From positions 138,342,428 to 138,406,427 of the forward strand of contig CM076846.1 in assembly GCA_039519185.1 (NCBI GenBank): 64,000 nt of DNA. The letters are read 5' to 3'. This stretch comes from Astragalus membranaceus. Taxonomy: Eukaryota; Streptophyta; Magnoliopsida; Fabales; Fabaceae. The notes under the pieces are model-generated. The model saw nothing but the letters and a program-made list of their open reading frames with translations. It had not been told where the DNA came from and did not search any database. The translations under genes were made by a program, and so were the position numbers. Shown here piece by piece: positions 11,318 through 22,520 of this stretch (position 1 is the first letter of the stretch; each line of letters opens with the position of its first letter).

Positions 11318-13483
11318 ATGAACGGTGGAAACGGTGGCTTCACTACAAGAAAAACGCGCTTGTCCGGGGAAAAAAATCTGCCGAAAATGCACCAAATCCA
11401 CCGAAAAAGTGACGTTTCCGGCGGATTTTTTCCGCTGGTAAAACGCTCGTAGGTAATGTTTTCCGGCGGAATTTCCGCCGGTAATTTCCGGCAGAATTTC
11501 TGCCGGTAATTTCTGGCGGATTTTTCCGCCGGTAATTTCCGGCGGATTTTTTCCGCCGGTAATGCACATTTTCGGCAAAAATTTTTTAAATAAAAAATAA
11601 TTTTTTTTTTGAAAAATCCGCCGGAAACAATCATTACCGGCAGATTTTTCGGTCAGTAATTTCTGGCGGATTTTTTCCGCCGGTAATGGACGTTTCCGGC
11701 GGATTTTTTAAATAAAATAATTTTTTTTTTGAAAAATCCGTGGAAATGCAAATTACCGGCGGATTTTTTACTTTTTTTAAAAAAAATTAATTTTTTTAAA
11801 ATGTTTTCGAATTTTAAAATTTAGTTTGTAATTTAATAAGAAGTAAGAAAAATGGAAATGAAATAGAATATGAGAAAAATGATATAGAACAGAATGAGAA
11901 GGACTAAAGAAATGAGAATGAAGAAGTAGGAATGAATAAGAAGGAAAAAGAGTATGAGAAGAAATAATATTTGAGAGAATAAAAATGAATCACGAAGAAG
12001 GAGCAAGAATGAAGGAGAGTATGGGAAGTAATAATATAGGAGAGAATAAGAATGAAGAAGTAAGAAGAAATAAAAATGAAGGAGTGAGAATGAATGAGAA
12101 GGAAGAAGAAAGAGGAAATATAGAAGAGAGATATGTAGAGAAATTTATGGAGATTGGAGAGTATGAGAAAGAAGAAGAAAGATAAGATAGGGAAAGTGTA
12201 GAAAAGAATTAGAAAGAAATAAAGAGTGAAATGATAGAATGAGAAGAGTATAAGAGAAAATTTTATTTATAGTCATTTTCGAACGGTTCCGGGGAATTTA
12301 CCGGCGGTTTTCTCCGTCGGAAATGTGCATTACCGGTGGATTTTTCTGTCGGAAATTTCATGCGAAAAAATCCGCCGGAATGTACATTTCCGGCGGATTT
12401 TTTAAAAAATAAATAAATAATTTTTTGAAAAATCCGCCGGTAATGTACATTTCCGGCGGATTTTAAAAAATAAATAATGTTTTGAAAATCCACCGGATAT
12501 GTACATTTCTGGCGGTTTTTTAAAAATAAATAAATAAATAATTTTTTGAAAAATCTCCCGGAAATGTGCATTACAAGCGGATTTTTAAAAATAAATAAAT
12601 AATTTTTTGAAAATTCCGCCGGAAATGTGCATTACCGGCGGATTTTTCCGACGCCGGTAATTCACATTTCCGGCCGGGCGGATTTTTTTTAAAAAAAAAA
12701 TTAAAAATCCGCCGGAAACGCGCATTACCGGCAGATTTTTTTGCCCGTAATTTCCAGCGGATTTTTTCCGCTGGTAATGCACTTTTCCGGCGGAAATGCC
12801 AAATTTTTGCTGGAACCATATCGGTGGAAAATATCCGCCAGAAAATCGCGTTTTTCTTATAGTGCTTAAACACGAAATTGCCGGTGTTCGAAGGCAAGAA
12901 TTGGAATCGGTGGTCGATCCAGATGCGTGTGTTGTTCGGTGCTAAAGATGTGCTTGAGCTCGTCAACGAGGCTTCGTTCCGGTAGGAGAGAATGCAACGG
13001 AAGCACAGAGAAATGCACAACGAGAGACATGGAAGAAAGATCAGAAGGCTTTGTTCTACATTCATCAATGTGTTGACACGAAGGTGTTTGAGAAGATCGC
13101 AGAGGCGACTACATCGAAGGCAGCGTGGGATATTCTGGTACGGTGTTACGGTGGCGACGTAACCGTGAAGAAGGTGAAGCTATAGTCACTAAGGAAGCAA
13201 TATGAGAATCTGCAGATGAAGAATAGTGAGAAGATTGCAGACTACATCTCACGCGTGGTCACAGTTACAAATGAAATGAAGACTTGTGGTGAGACAATCA
13301 CTGAACAAGTGATTGTTGAGAAGGTACTTCGTTCCCTAACTCCTCAATTTGATTTTATTATGGTTGCAATAGAACAATCTAAGGATACTAGCACAATGAA
13401 AGTTGATGAACTACAAGGTATCTTGGAGGCACATGAGTTACGTGTAATTGAGAGAGGATCTAAGCAAGAAACGGAGTAGGCAC
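11318..13483 (+). pseudogene. Copia A gag, interrupted by a CACTA element and mutations
   Basis: The ATG at 11318 begins MNGGNGG; the frame is broken at 11341 by the CACTA insertion and resumes at 12865-12868 with LNTKLPVFEGKNW, the usual start of a Copia capsid domain. A 1-base deletion near 12970 shifts the frame before GFVPVGENATEAQ. A TAG near 13183 and another near 13478 interrupt the capsid (UBN2-like) part, which ends with ELRVIERGSKQE. Gag would form the virus-like particle in the cytoplasm; here it cannot be made whole. Confidence 0.85.
11341..12864. mobile_element. Non-autonomous CACTA element with CCGGCGGA subterminal repeats
   Basis: Ends are CACTACAAGAAAAACGCG and CGCGTTTTTCTTATAGTG, with a 3-bp target duplication ctt (11338-11340 and 12865-12867) inside Copia gag. 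Both subterminal zones (about 11400-11770 and 12280-12790) are packed with direct and inverted copies of tttccggcggattttt, as expected for transposase-binding repeats. The centre (11820-12260) is a purine-rich GAA/GAG tract whose ORF (11985-12185) is low-complexity. No transposase is visible. Long minus-strand ORFs here are products of the repeats. Confidence 0.85.
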
Positions 13484-15026
13484 TGAAAGCTCAGATCAAT
13501 AAGAAAAACACTAGTAATAAGTCAAATTGGAAGGATAATAAATGGAAGAATAAGAAACAAGCATGGCTTGATAAGAAGAATAAGAAAAACAGTGATAATA
13601 ATGATGAGAAAGGTGAATCATCTATTAATCAAGGAGGGAAGAAGTACAATAATAACCAGAAAAATAAGGAGAAATTTGATAAGAGGAAGATCCAATGCTT
13701 CAACTGTGATAAAAGTGGTCATTTTGCTGATGAATGCTGGTCAAATAAAGAGAATAAGAAAGAAGAGGCTAACATAGCAAAGAGGGATTCTGATGATGAT
13801 CCTGTATTACTTATGGTGACCACTGCTGATGATGGAACCATAATTGAGTTGTGGTATATGGACACAGGGTGTTCTTATCACATGACAGGGAATAGACAGT
13901 GGCTAATTGACTTTGACAGCAGTAAGAGGACCAAGATTAGACTTGTTGATGACAGGTACTTGATAGCAGAAGGAATGGGAAACATTCTGGTTGAACTAAA
14001 AAATGGCAAATCTGTTTTAATTGAAGATGTGTGATATGTGCCTGGCATGAAGAGCAATCTAATGAGTGTTGGTCAGTTGTTAGAAAAGGGATACTCAGTA
14101 ACAATGGATGATGGTGTATTGAAGCTATATGATAAGAATAAGAAACTAATACTGAAATCTGCTCTTAAGAAGAACATAACCTTTAAGGTGAAGATTAAAG
14201 CAACTGAAACACATTGTTTCAGCACTACTGATGATGACACTGAGAGTGCTCTGTGGCACAAGAGATATGGACACCTAAACTATAGAAGTTTAGGTCATTT
14301 AAAGTCCAAGAACCTAGTGCTTGGTGTGCCAATGGTTACATCTCTTGATAAGTCTTGTGATGTGTGCATGAGAAGCAAGCAAGCACGACTGCCCTTTGCA
14401 TCAGAATTGCCTCCAAGAGCTACTCAAGCTTTAGGAGTGGTACATTCTGATGTATGTGGTCCACTTGAGGTTCCCTCTTTAGGTGGAAATAGATATTTTG
14501 TGACATTTGTGGATGAGTTTACAAGAATGTTGTGGATCTATCCCATCAAAGCAAAGAGTGAGGTACTGAATCAGTTTAAGAAATTCAAGGTGTTTGCAGA
14601 GAATTAGAGTGACTGCAAGTTGAAGATTCTGAGGACTGATGGTGGTGGAGAGTACAACTCTGCTGAGTTTAAGAGTTTCTGTGAAGAGCATGGAATTGAC
14701 CATGAAGTCACTGCACCCTATACTCCTCAGCATAATGGGGTTGCTGAGAGGAGGAATAGAATGATAATGGATATGGCTACTAGGTGCATGTTGAAGCAAA
14801 TGCACTTACCAAATCATCTATGGGGCATGAGGCTGTGACAACTGCAGCTTACATTCTAAATAGATGCCCAGCAAGGAAACTCAAAGATAAGGTTCCACTT
14901 GAGACGTGGAGTGGAAGAAAGCCCAGTGTTGGGCACTTGAAAGTGTTTGGTGCCCTTTGTTACAAGCACATTCCTGATGCAAGAAGGAAGAAATTGGATG
15001 ATAAGAGTTGTCCAATGGTATATTAG
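13484..15026 (+). pseudogene. Copia A nucleocapsid knuckle, protease and integrase, with stops
   Basis: The same strand encodes a CCHC knuckle (CFNCDKSGHFADEC, 13696-13737), the aspartic protease site WYMDTGCSYHMTG (13852-13890), then the pre-integrase H-H-C-C module (HKRYGHLN ... CDVCMRSK) and the integrase core. The catalytic residues are D in VVHSDVCG, D in LRTDGGGEY and E in NGVAERRN, with 35 residues between the last two. Stops occur at about 14032 (TGA) and 14605 (TAG), and frameshifts near 14830 and 15010. It would cut the polyprotein and insert the cDNA in the nucleus, but is not functional. Confidence 0.88.
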
Positions 15027-16068
15027 GCTACCACCCTACTGGAGCTTATAAATTGTATGATCCAGTGAATGACAAGGTTGAATACAGCAGGGATGTGATT
15101 ATTAAAGAATCTGAAAGGTGGGATTGGGACACTGGCAGAGCTAGTACTGCTACAGAAGAGCCTGTTCTGGTTGATGATGTTAGTGTTGATACACCAGATC
15201 AAGAAAATGAACCAGTTCCAACTGAAAATGTTGAGCAAGGTCCACAACAGCAGTGAAATAACACTGACTCAGATTCTGATGAAGAGCAGGTGGTTCCAAA
15301 TAGATCAGAGGCAAAGAGCACTTCCAAATAGACTGGCAGACTATGATCTAATTGCTGATAATGAAGTGGGCAGTGATGGAGAGCTAATTCATATGGCTCT
15401 ACTGGCTGATGTAGAACTACTCAGTCATGTAGAGGCACTCCAGGAGAGAGTGCGGTATGATGCTATGATTGAAGAGTTGAATTCAATTGAAAGAAACAGG
15501 TCTTGGAAGTTAACTGAGTTACCTAGTGAGAAGAAAGCTATAAGTGTAAAATTGGCATTCAAGGTGAAATTGAATCCTGATGGTACAGTTGCAAAACATA
15601 AGGTTAGATTGGTAGCAAGGGGCTTTCTTCAAAAGCAAGGGCTTGATTACTTTGAAGTATTTGCTCCAGTTGCTAGGCACGAGACAACTAGAATGGTGAT
15701 TGGTCTAGCTAGCAATAAGGGATGGGGATTGTAACATCCTGGGCCCTTTTCTTACTTAGTAGGCTACCCAGCGATGCACTCATGACCTTCTCTACCCCCC
15801 ATGTAGAGTTTTTGCCTTCCGTGGGAATCGAACCTTGTACCCTGAGGCTTATACCACTTTGATGTGAAATCAGCATTTTTAAATGGACCATTGGAGGAAA
15901 AGGTATATGTGTTGCAACCTCCTGGTTTTGAAAAGAAAGGGAAATAACAGCTTGTGTATAGACTGCATAAGGCATTGTATGGCCTTAAACAAGCCCCTAG
16001 GGCATGGAATAAGAAGATAGATGCTTATTTCCATGAACTAGGCTTCAAGAAATGTACAGTTGAGTATG
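15027..16068 (+). pseudogene. Copia A linker and N-terminal reverse transcriptase
   Basis: After an acidic linker with a stop near 15255, the reverse transcriptase begins (NRSWKLTELPSEKKAI, KVRLVARGFLQKQGLDY, FAPVARHETTRM). It breaks at about 15734 with a SINE-like insert, continues FDVKSAFLNGPLEEKVYV and LHKALYGLKQAPRAWN, has a stop near 15946, and is cut at 16068 by Gypsy B. The next part is at 36847. Confidence 0.87.
15735..15862 (-). mobile_element. SINE-like insert with box B in Copia A reverse transcriptase
   Basis: About 128 bp interrupts the conserved line that should read GWGL then HFDVKSAF. On the minus strand it contains ggttcgattccc, an exact pol III box B, after tggtataagcctcagg. 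It looks like a 5'-truncated tRNA-related SINE. The ends are set by the coding break and are approximate to a few bases. Confidence 0.5.
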
Positions 16069-17720
16069 TAGTGTGTGAAAATATGTGCAAGTATACACAG
16101 TCACAAACAAGTAATATAGTGATGAGAAAGGTCGAACCCACAGGGATTGGTTAAACTTTTGTATGTTTAGAAAGCATATAAATTAGTGCAGCTATACTAC
16201 TCACAATTTTGGGTATTGATATTTACGAAAACAGAATGTAAATATGTAAGAAAATATGAAGGAAATCAGTTGGGAATGATAGTTGAGATGTCTTCACTAA
16301 ATAAATCACTTTCAAGAGTATTGTGTTTTCTGTGGTGCAGATGCACTTGAGTGCAGTTGCACCAGTATGTGCCTTTCAGCTACTTTCTTCAGAGTTTCGT
16401 TACAAGCTCTTAAAACCTTGTCTTGAAGTAAAGAGAGAAGTTGTCAATTCCTTTCTTTCCTTCTTACAATTCTTGCCTAAGTTGCTAAATAAGTACACTC
16501 CTGCCTTTTAAGTATTCACTGCATTACCCTAAGGACTATGTTATCCTATGTCTAGGACTTAACATGGTTTTAACAAAGTTTTCTTTATTAAACAAGTTAA
16601 CAAAGCCTTCATTAAAATACTCACCCTTATTAGTTCTTGATTTCTAGTTATAAACCATGTCTGTGAATATAACTCTACTCATTTTAAGTGATCAACTTTA
16701 AAATAAGATGGATGTAGTATAACACAAGAACCAAAAATGCATACACCACTTTGAAAACACGATAACTTACTCAAAAGCTCATTATAAAGTTAGAACATCT
16801 CAACCAAAGAGGTTTAGCTCATAATATGCATTGCAAGGCAAAAATAGATGAAATAAAACATGTTTATATAATGGAAAGTACAAGAAGGATAGAGATTACA
16901 CTGATTGAAGTACTCTTGCATAAGTTTGCCCAGCAGTGCAGATGCACTGATTCCTTCTACGTAACTAACTTGATGAAGAAGTGAAAGAGAGAGTTGTCAA
17001 TTCCTTCCTTACCTTCTTACTTCTAACTACTACTAAGAACTATAAAATGAAAAGCAAGAAAAGTAGATGTACGGATCCTATAGAACTTTTTTTTTTCAAA
17101 TGATGAGAAGTGAAGCCTTTATACAGCCTTGGAGCTTTCCTTTAAGTGAGGGTTTCCTTGGAGATCAGGTTTAACCTAGAGGGGTTAACCATGGTTACTT
17201 TTCAGAACATGTTTGCTGGGAATTGAGTCCAACACTCCACCTCAAAGAGAGGTCCAATCGTGGAGGGCCATGTGTCATTTATGAATGACTCTTAATGATG
17301 GTCATCTATTGTAGGCGCCTCCTTTCGCAAGTGGGCATGTGCCTCCATGTGACTTGTGACTAAACATGATATCATAGAGGTGTTTATGCATTGGTATGAA
17401 TTGAGGTGCTTCCAATGTGGGGTTATCCGTCTTGGTGCAGAAAGGTGCAGAAGCACTAAGGTGCAGATGCACTGTGGAAATGCTTCTAGTGCAGATGCAC
17501 TGTGTTTTTCTCGGTGCAGAAGCATCAACTGCAGATGCACTGAACAAACACATCAAAAATACCAATGTATATACAAAATGCTAAGTTGTGAATGTCATTC
17601 ATCTTAAAACCATAAATTTTGTTATTTTTTCATACTACTATATTTAACACATTATACTTGAAATCAAGTAATTATCTAAGTTTAAATGTATGAATAACTC
17701 TATATAAAATAGAGTTACCA
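16069..17720 (-). repeat. 3' LTR of Gypsy B
   Basis: 1652 bp, near-identical to 35184-36841. It carries the B-family word gtgcagatgcac in clusters at 16334-16363, 16934-16949 and 17434-17541. Confidence 0.9.
17434..17541. repeat. Cluster of the B-family hairpin word (GTGCAGATGCAC / AGTGCAGAAGCACT)
   Basis: Within 108 bp the words ggtgcagaagcact, ggtgcagatgcactg, agtgcagatgcactg, ggtgcagaagcat and ctgcagatgcactg occur in turn. Each has 5-bp complementary arms around 2-4 bases. The same cluster is at about 36552-36660 in the other LTR, and further copies are at 18169-18252, 19705-19788, 21201-21253, 33422-33450, 33788-33817, 34028-34055 and 35067-35093. Confidence 0.85.
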
Positions 17721-17736
17721 CACCCCCAAACTTAAA
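17721..17736 (-). promoter_or_regulatory. Polypurine tract of Gypsy B
   Basis: On the minus strand AAGTTTGGGGGTG abuts the 3' LTR start TGGTAACTC. This is the plus-strand DNA priming site. Confidence 0.65.
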
Positions 17737-18976
17737 TTGTTGCTTGGCCTCAAGCAATGACAAAAGGAAACACAAGTAAGATTTTTATAACTAAGAAGAA
17801 CAGATCAGCTCACTTCTTTTTCAAGGAATGATCTTTTCAAAATAATGCATTTCTTATGAACCTCTTTTCTCAGAAAATTTTGTCTTTGTGCCTTTGATTC
17901 CCACAACGTCCAGAGCTATTAAAACTCATTTGTGTGTGTGTGTGTGTGCCCACTGAGAGTCAATCAGTTCCAAAACTAAGTAAAAAGTTTCTCCTAGCCT
18001 TTGAAAAATTTAGATAACGTTTGGTCAAAACAACAGTGTTTCAAAATACAAACTAGACTAACAATATCCTCAAGATTTGGGGGGCTCTAAGCACAACAAA
18101 GGGCTTTGATTGAATATTTCAAAACCATTGATTCAATGCACTAATTCCTATTTTTGGTGGTTCTTTTGGTGCAGATGCACCTAGGTGCAGAAGCACTGGA
18201 TTTTTTTGTGAAGTGCAGAAGCATTGGCTTTTTGTTTTGGTGCAGCTGCACTTGATACTATATTTCCTGACTTGTAGCATATACTGCCCTCCTCACTGAC
18301 CTCCTTATGCATACTTTTTTCTTTGGTTTGCTTTTCTTTTCTCCTTTTTCTTTCTTCTCTTTTTCTTTTTTTTTTTGAATTTTTCTTTTTCTTTTTCAAA
18401 CCAAATGCACTATTGGAACAGGTTCAACTTAATGACTCAGGCAAGTATAGCTTTTTACAACTATTTAGACACTTTTTGTAGTGACTTGTTGGTAACCTAT
18501 TGCATTTGACTACTCTAAGTTTTTCATACTTTGCCTTAGTATTCATAAAAACTCCCCCAAATTTAATTCTTATGCTCTTCTATATTTTTAGTAAAACTTT
18601 GTTTTTGACCTTAGCTTTCTAAAAATTCCTCTTGCATCAGATAATTTTTCTTCAAATAGTAAGGTTTTTTTCACAACTTAGCTTTGCTTGTGTTGAAGTA
18701 ATAATAACAGTGGTTATTTTGGAAAAAACAAGGCTTTTTTCTTTTTTTTCCTCATTAAAAATCAGTTCATAAATCAGCATTTGCGTAAGTTTTATGAAAA
18801 AGAATTCGAGCTGATCATGCTTCAAAGTCAATGAAATTTTTGCTTTAAAACAAGTTTGATATACTTAATTCACAAATTGATTCATGAACTTTACCGTTTT
18901 TGTTTCTCATTTTGCAAACAGTTCAACTTACTTCAAGAGAAGCTTTGTTAAGTACATCAAATGAATTTTTTTTTTT
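17737..18976 (-). other. Non-coding internal 3' region of Gypsy B
   Basis: No credible gene is seen here. It contains a (GT)n run near 17932-17948, a cluster of the B-family word at 18169-18252 and a T/C-rich tract at 18310-18400 that makes a lysine-rich spurious ORF on the minus strand. Confidence 0.5.
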
Positions 18977-19290
18977 GGCTAAAGTGCTCCCGGGGTCCCT
19001 TATCTTTATTTAAAGTAACGAATTAGTCTTTTATGTTTTTTTTGTCCCAAATAAGTCCTTTATCTTTCAAATTTTTGACACATAAATCCTTTTCCGTTAA
19101 CAGTGCTGATTTATGTGTCAAAAAAAAGGATTTATGTGTTAAAAATTTGAAACATAAAGGACTGATTTGGGACAGAAAAGGATTTGTGTCAAAAATTTAA
19201 AACATAAAGGACTGATTTGGGACAAAAAATAGATAAAGGACCAAATCGTTACTTTAAATAAAGATAAGAGACCCCGGGAGCACTTTAGCC
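18977..19290. mobile_element. MITE with GGCTAAAGTGCTCCCGGGG ends
   Basis: The ends ggctaaagtgctcccggggtc and gaccccgggagcactttagcc are perfect inverted complements, and the repeat extends inward imperfectly (aagtaacgaa / tcgttacttt). It is flanked by runs of about 10 T on both sides, consistent with a 9-10-bp Mutator-type target duplication. Internal phrases such as aaaggactgatttgggaca repeat twice. It is 314 bp with no coding capacity. Confidence 0.75.
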
Positions 19291-19625
19291 TTTTTTTTTT
19301 TAAAAACTACTCACATAAAATATAGACAAATAACTTGTACTTAAAACAAACATTTAGCACATACTAAAATACTGAAAACAAACACACATTACTAAATCAA
19401 ACACACATTAATTAAACATAGCACATGCATAAAGTGAAGTTCTCCCCCCAACTTAAAAGTGAGCAGTGTCCACACTGCTCTAAGTTGAGTTCAAAATATT
19501 TGTTTCAAAAAGGAAGTGTGTTCAAAAATGGGGAGTGGGGTTAGTACATGTGGGATAAAACTTGCAGTAATTAAACAAAGTATTTAAGCATAATAGATAG
19601 AAACAAAAACATTTAAAGTTTACTC

Positions 19626-20253
19626 TTACTTTAGGCCACCTCTCAGTCTTGTGCTTGACCTTACAGCTGCATGTTTTACCTTCTGCTTCTTGACTTTTGG
19701 TTTGAGTGCAGCTGCAAGTGGTGCAGATGCACCAGGCTCTTCTGTTGGTGATTTTGCAGGTGCAGATGCACCAGGTGCATCTGCACTGACTTGTTCAGCA
19801 GCAGTTGTATCTTCTGTTTGTTGTTCTAGTGGTTGCTCTCCAACTGCAAGCTCAGCTTCTTTGGGTTGTTCTTTCTCCTTTGATGGGTCCTCCTTAGTTG
19901 CTTCCTCCTTTTCAATCTTCTCCTTGTTTCTTGCGTTGTTCTGCACCTTCCAGTCCTTGAATCTCCTTCACACTAGTTTCAACAGCTTTCTTGAAAAATT
20001 TCTGGGTGTTTCCCAGTTCTTCTCTTTTCTTCTGTGCCAGCTCTTCCAGTACTAGTTTGACAGTGTCCTCTTTGTTCTTTGGTATTATTGTCAGAACTGG
20101 ATTATCTTGAGGAGCATCTACACTAGGTGTAGAAGCATCTGTTGCTGTTTGATCTGGATCTTCTTCTCCTTCTTCAGAACTTGTTTTTACTTCTTCTTCA
20201 AGGGTATCTTCCTGAATTCTCATAACTTGCTTTGTAAATTTCTGCATTCTCAT
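19626..20253 (-). CDS. Acidic, Ala/Pro-rich ORF pair after integrase in Gypsy B, unknown role
   Basis: Two overlapping minus-strand frames (19912-20253, 113 aa; 19626-19946, 106 aa) look like one protein split by a frameshift near 19930. The first is acidic (EEEVKTSSEEGEEDP) then helical (VKLVLEELAQKKREELGN). The second is KE-rich and ends in a basic tail (KKQKVKHAAVRSSTRLRG). The B-family hairpin word is translated here as SADAPGASAP and EEPGASAPLA. In Athila/Tat elements extra ORFs, sometimes env-like, can lie in this position, but I see no signal peptide or membrane segment. Function unknown. Confidence 0.45.
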
Positions 20254-21370
20254 AAGAGAATTGCCTAAATTCTTCTAATTCATTTAATTCCAAAAACCTT
20301 TGTGCTCCTGCCTTGTTAAGATCAAAATTTAACTTTTTGATAGCCCAATATGACTTGTTCTCTAAGTCAACAGGAAGATGGCATGCTTTGCCATAAACTA
20401 TCCTATAGGGGGACATACCTAATGGAGTTTTAAATGCAGTTCTGTATGCCCATAATGCTTTATCTAAGTGTAAGGACCAGTCTTTTCTTGTTGGCCCAAC
20501 CATTTTCTCAAGCATTCTTTTTATCTTCCTATTAGACAATTCAGCTTGTCCACTTGTTTGTGGGTGATAGACAAGAAGGTTTTCAATGAGTTTATTGCAA
20601 AAATGTGAGCCTTCATCATTGATGATTGCTCTTGGGGTGCCAAATCTTGTAAAAATGTTTCTTTGAAGAAATTTGCTAACTGATTTGGCATCATTATTAG
20701 GTAATGCTACTACCTCTACCCATTTGGACACATAATCAACAGCTACCAAGATATATTGATTGCCAAAAGAAGGTAGAAAAGGATCGATGAAATCCATCCC
20801 CCATACATCAAAAAGTTCAATTTCTAAAATATTAGTTCTAGGCATTTCATGTCTTTCAAAAATATTACCAGCTCTTTGACATTTATCACAGGTTTTGACC
20901 ATTAAATAAGCATCTTTAAAGAAAGTAGGCCAATAATAACCTGACTGTAATACCTTGGCTGCTGTTCTATGGCTTCCAAAGTGGCCTCCATATGGTGCAG
21001 CATGACAGTGCAGAAGCACTGCTTGCTGTTCTTCTTCTGGGATGCATTTTCTCATTAGCTGATCTGGACACATCTTGTAGAGAAAGGGATCATCCCAATA
21101 GTATTGTTTGACTATTTGGAAAAACCTCCTTCGTTGCTGATAATTCATGTCCACCGGTACAACTTGGCTTACAAGGAAATTTACTATGTCAGCATACCAT
21201 GGTGCGGTTGCACTAGGTGCATCTGCACTTAGTGCAGAAGCACTAGGTGCAGTCAAGGTAATTGCCAACAGTTTTTCATCTGGGAAGTTTTCCTTGATCT
21301 CTCCTTCTTGTGTACATGTACTTTCACCTTCAAGTCTAGATATATGGTCAGCAACTTGGTTATCCACCCC
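20198..21370 (-). pseudogene. Gypsy B integrase, catalytic core shortened
   Basis: This 389-codon frame holds an H-H-C-C zinc module (HCHAAPYGGHFG ... CDKCQRAGN), the core D in DVWGMDFIDPF, D in IINDEGSHFCN and E in HPQTSGQAELSN. Only 24 residues lie between the second D and the E where integrases have about 35, because the segment between ENLL and YHPQT is missing. The C-terminal domain is cut after ENAEIYK. Before the zinc module, an 18-residue insert TAPSASALSADAPSATAP, coded by the B-family word, separates it from RNase H. It is probably inactive. Confidence 0.88.
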
Positions 21371-22520
21371 CTTATTAACCTTGATGGCAGAATGATCGGT
21401 ATAGACAATGCTAATAATTCTTTTTCTGTTACAGTATAATTCATTTGAGCTTCAAATAATGTCTTGCTAGCATAATAAATAGAATGAAAGATTTTATCAT
21501 ACCTTTGCCCTATGACAGCTCCCACAGCAAAGTCACTAGCATCACACATCAATTCAAAAGGCCTGCTCCAATCTGGTGTAACAATCACTGGTGCAGTTAC
21601 CAGTGCCGTCTTGAGCTTTTGAAATGCTTCCATACATGATTCATCAAAATTAAATTGTGTATCTTGTTGCAAAAGATTACACAATGGCTTGGATATTTTA
21701 GAGAAATCTTTGATAAATCTTCTGTAGAAGCCTGCATGACCTAAGAAGCTTCTAATTCCTTTGACAGTTGTTGGAGGTGATAACTTCTCAATGACCTCTA
21801 TCTTAGCCTTATCCACTTCAAGACCTTTCTTTGACACTTTATGCCCAAGCACAATGCCTTCTTGTACCATAAAATGACACTTCTTCCAATTGAGCACTAG
21901 ATTTGTTTCCTCACATCTTTGGAGAATTTTTTCTAAATTTGACAAACACAATGGAAATGTTTCCCCAAAAACTGAAAAATCATCCATGAAAACTTCCATT
22001 GATTGCTCAATGAAGTCAGAAAATATGGACATCATGCATCTTTGGAATGTTGCAGGTGCATTACAAAGTCCAAAAGGCATCCTTCTAAATGCAAAGGTGC
22101 CATAAGGACAAGTGAATGTAGTTTTTTTGTTGATCCTTAGGTCCAATTACAATTTGATTGTATCCTGAATAACCATCTATGAAACAATAAAACTCCTTAC
22201 TTGCTAACCTATCTAACATTTGGTCAATGATGGGTAAAGGAAAATGGTCTTACTTTGTGGCCTTATTGAGTTTTCTATAATCCATACATATCCTCAAACC
22301 TGTAATAGTTCTTGTTGGTATTAACTCATTTTTTTCATTGGCTATAACTGTTACACCCCCTTATTTGGAACACATTGTATAGGGCTAACCCATGAACTAT
22401 CTGATATAGGGTATATGATTCCAGCATCTAGCCATTTAATGATTTCTTTCTTTACAACCTCTTTCATTATTCGATTTAGCCTTCTCTGTCCTTCTATGTA
22501 ATTTTTAGAATTATCTTCTA
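21371..22520 (-). pseudogene. Gypsy B reverse transcriptase with truncated RNase H
   Basis: The minus strand encodes EVVKKEIIKWLDAGIIYPIS at the start, a frameshift near 22360 (after CVPNKG), a damaged stretch to 22147, then an open frame from 22146 with FAFRRMPFGLCNAPATFQ, the catalytic MDDFSVF and KSHFL-like thumb. RNase H begins SRPFELMCDASDFAVGAVIG but jumps from KELLAL to a tail DHSAIKVNKGVDNQVADHIS near 21390-21415. About 90 residues of RNase H that relatives have are gone. Catalysis of strong-stop and plus-strand synthesis would fail without help. Confidence 0.85.

Noticed and set aside
11113..13068. Minus-strand ORFs with repeated RKKSAGN and RRKNPPE peptides
   Set aside because: They translate the CCGGCGGA subterminal repeats of the CACTA element in several frames at once.
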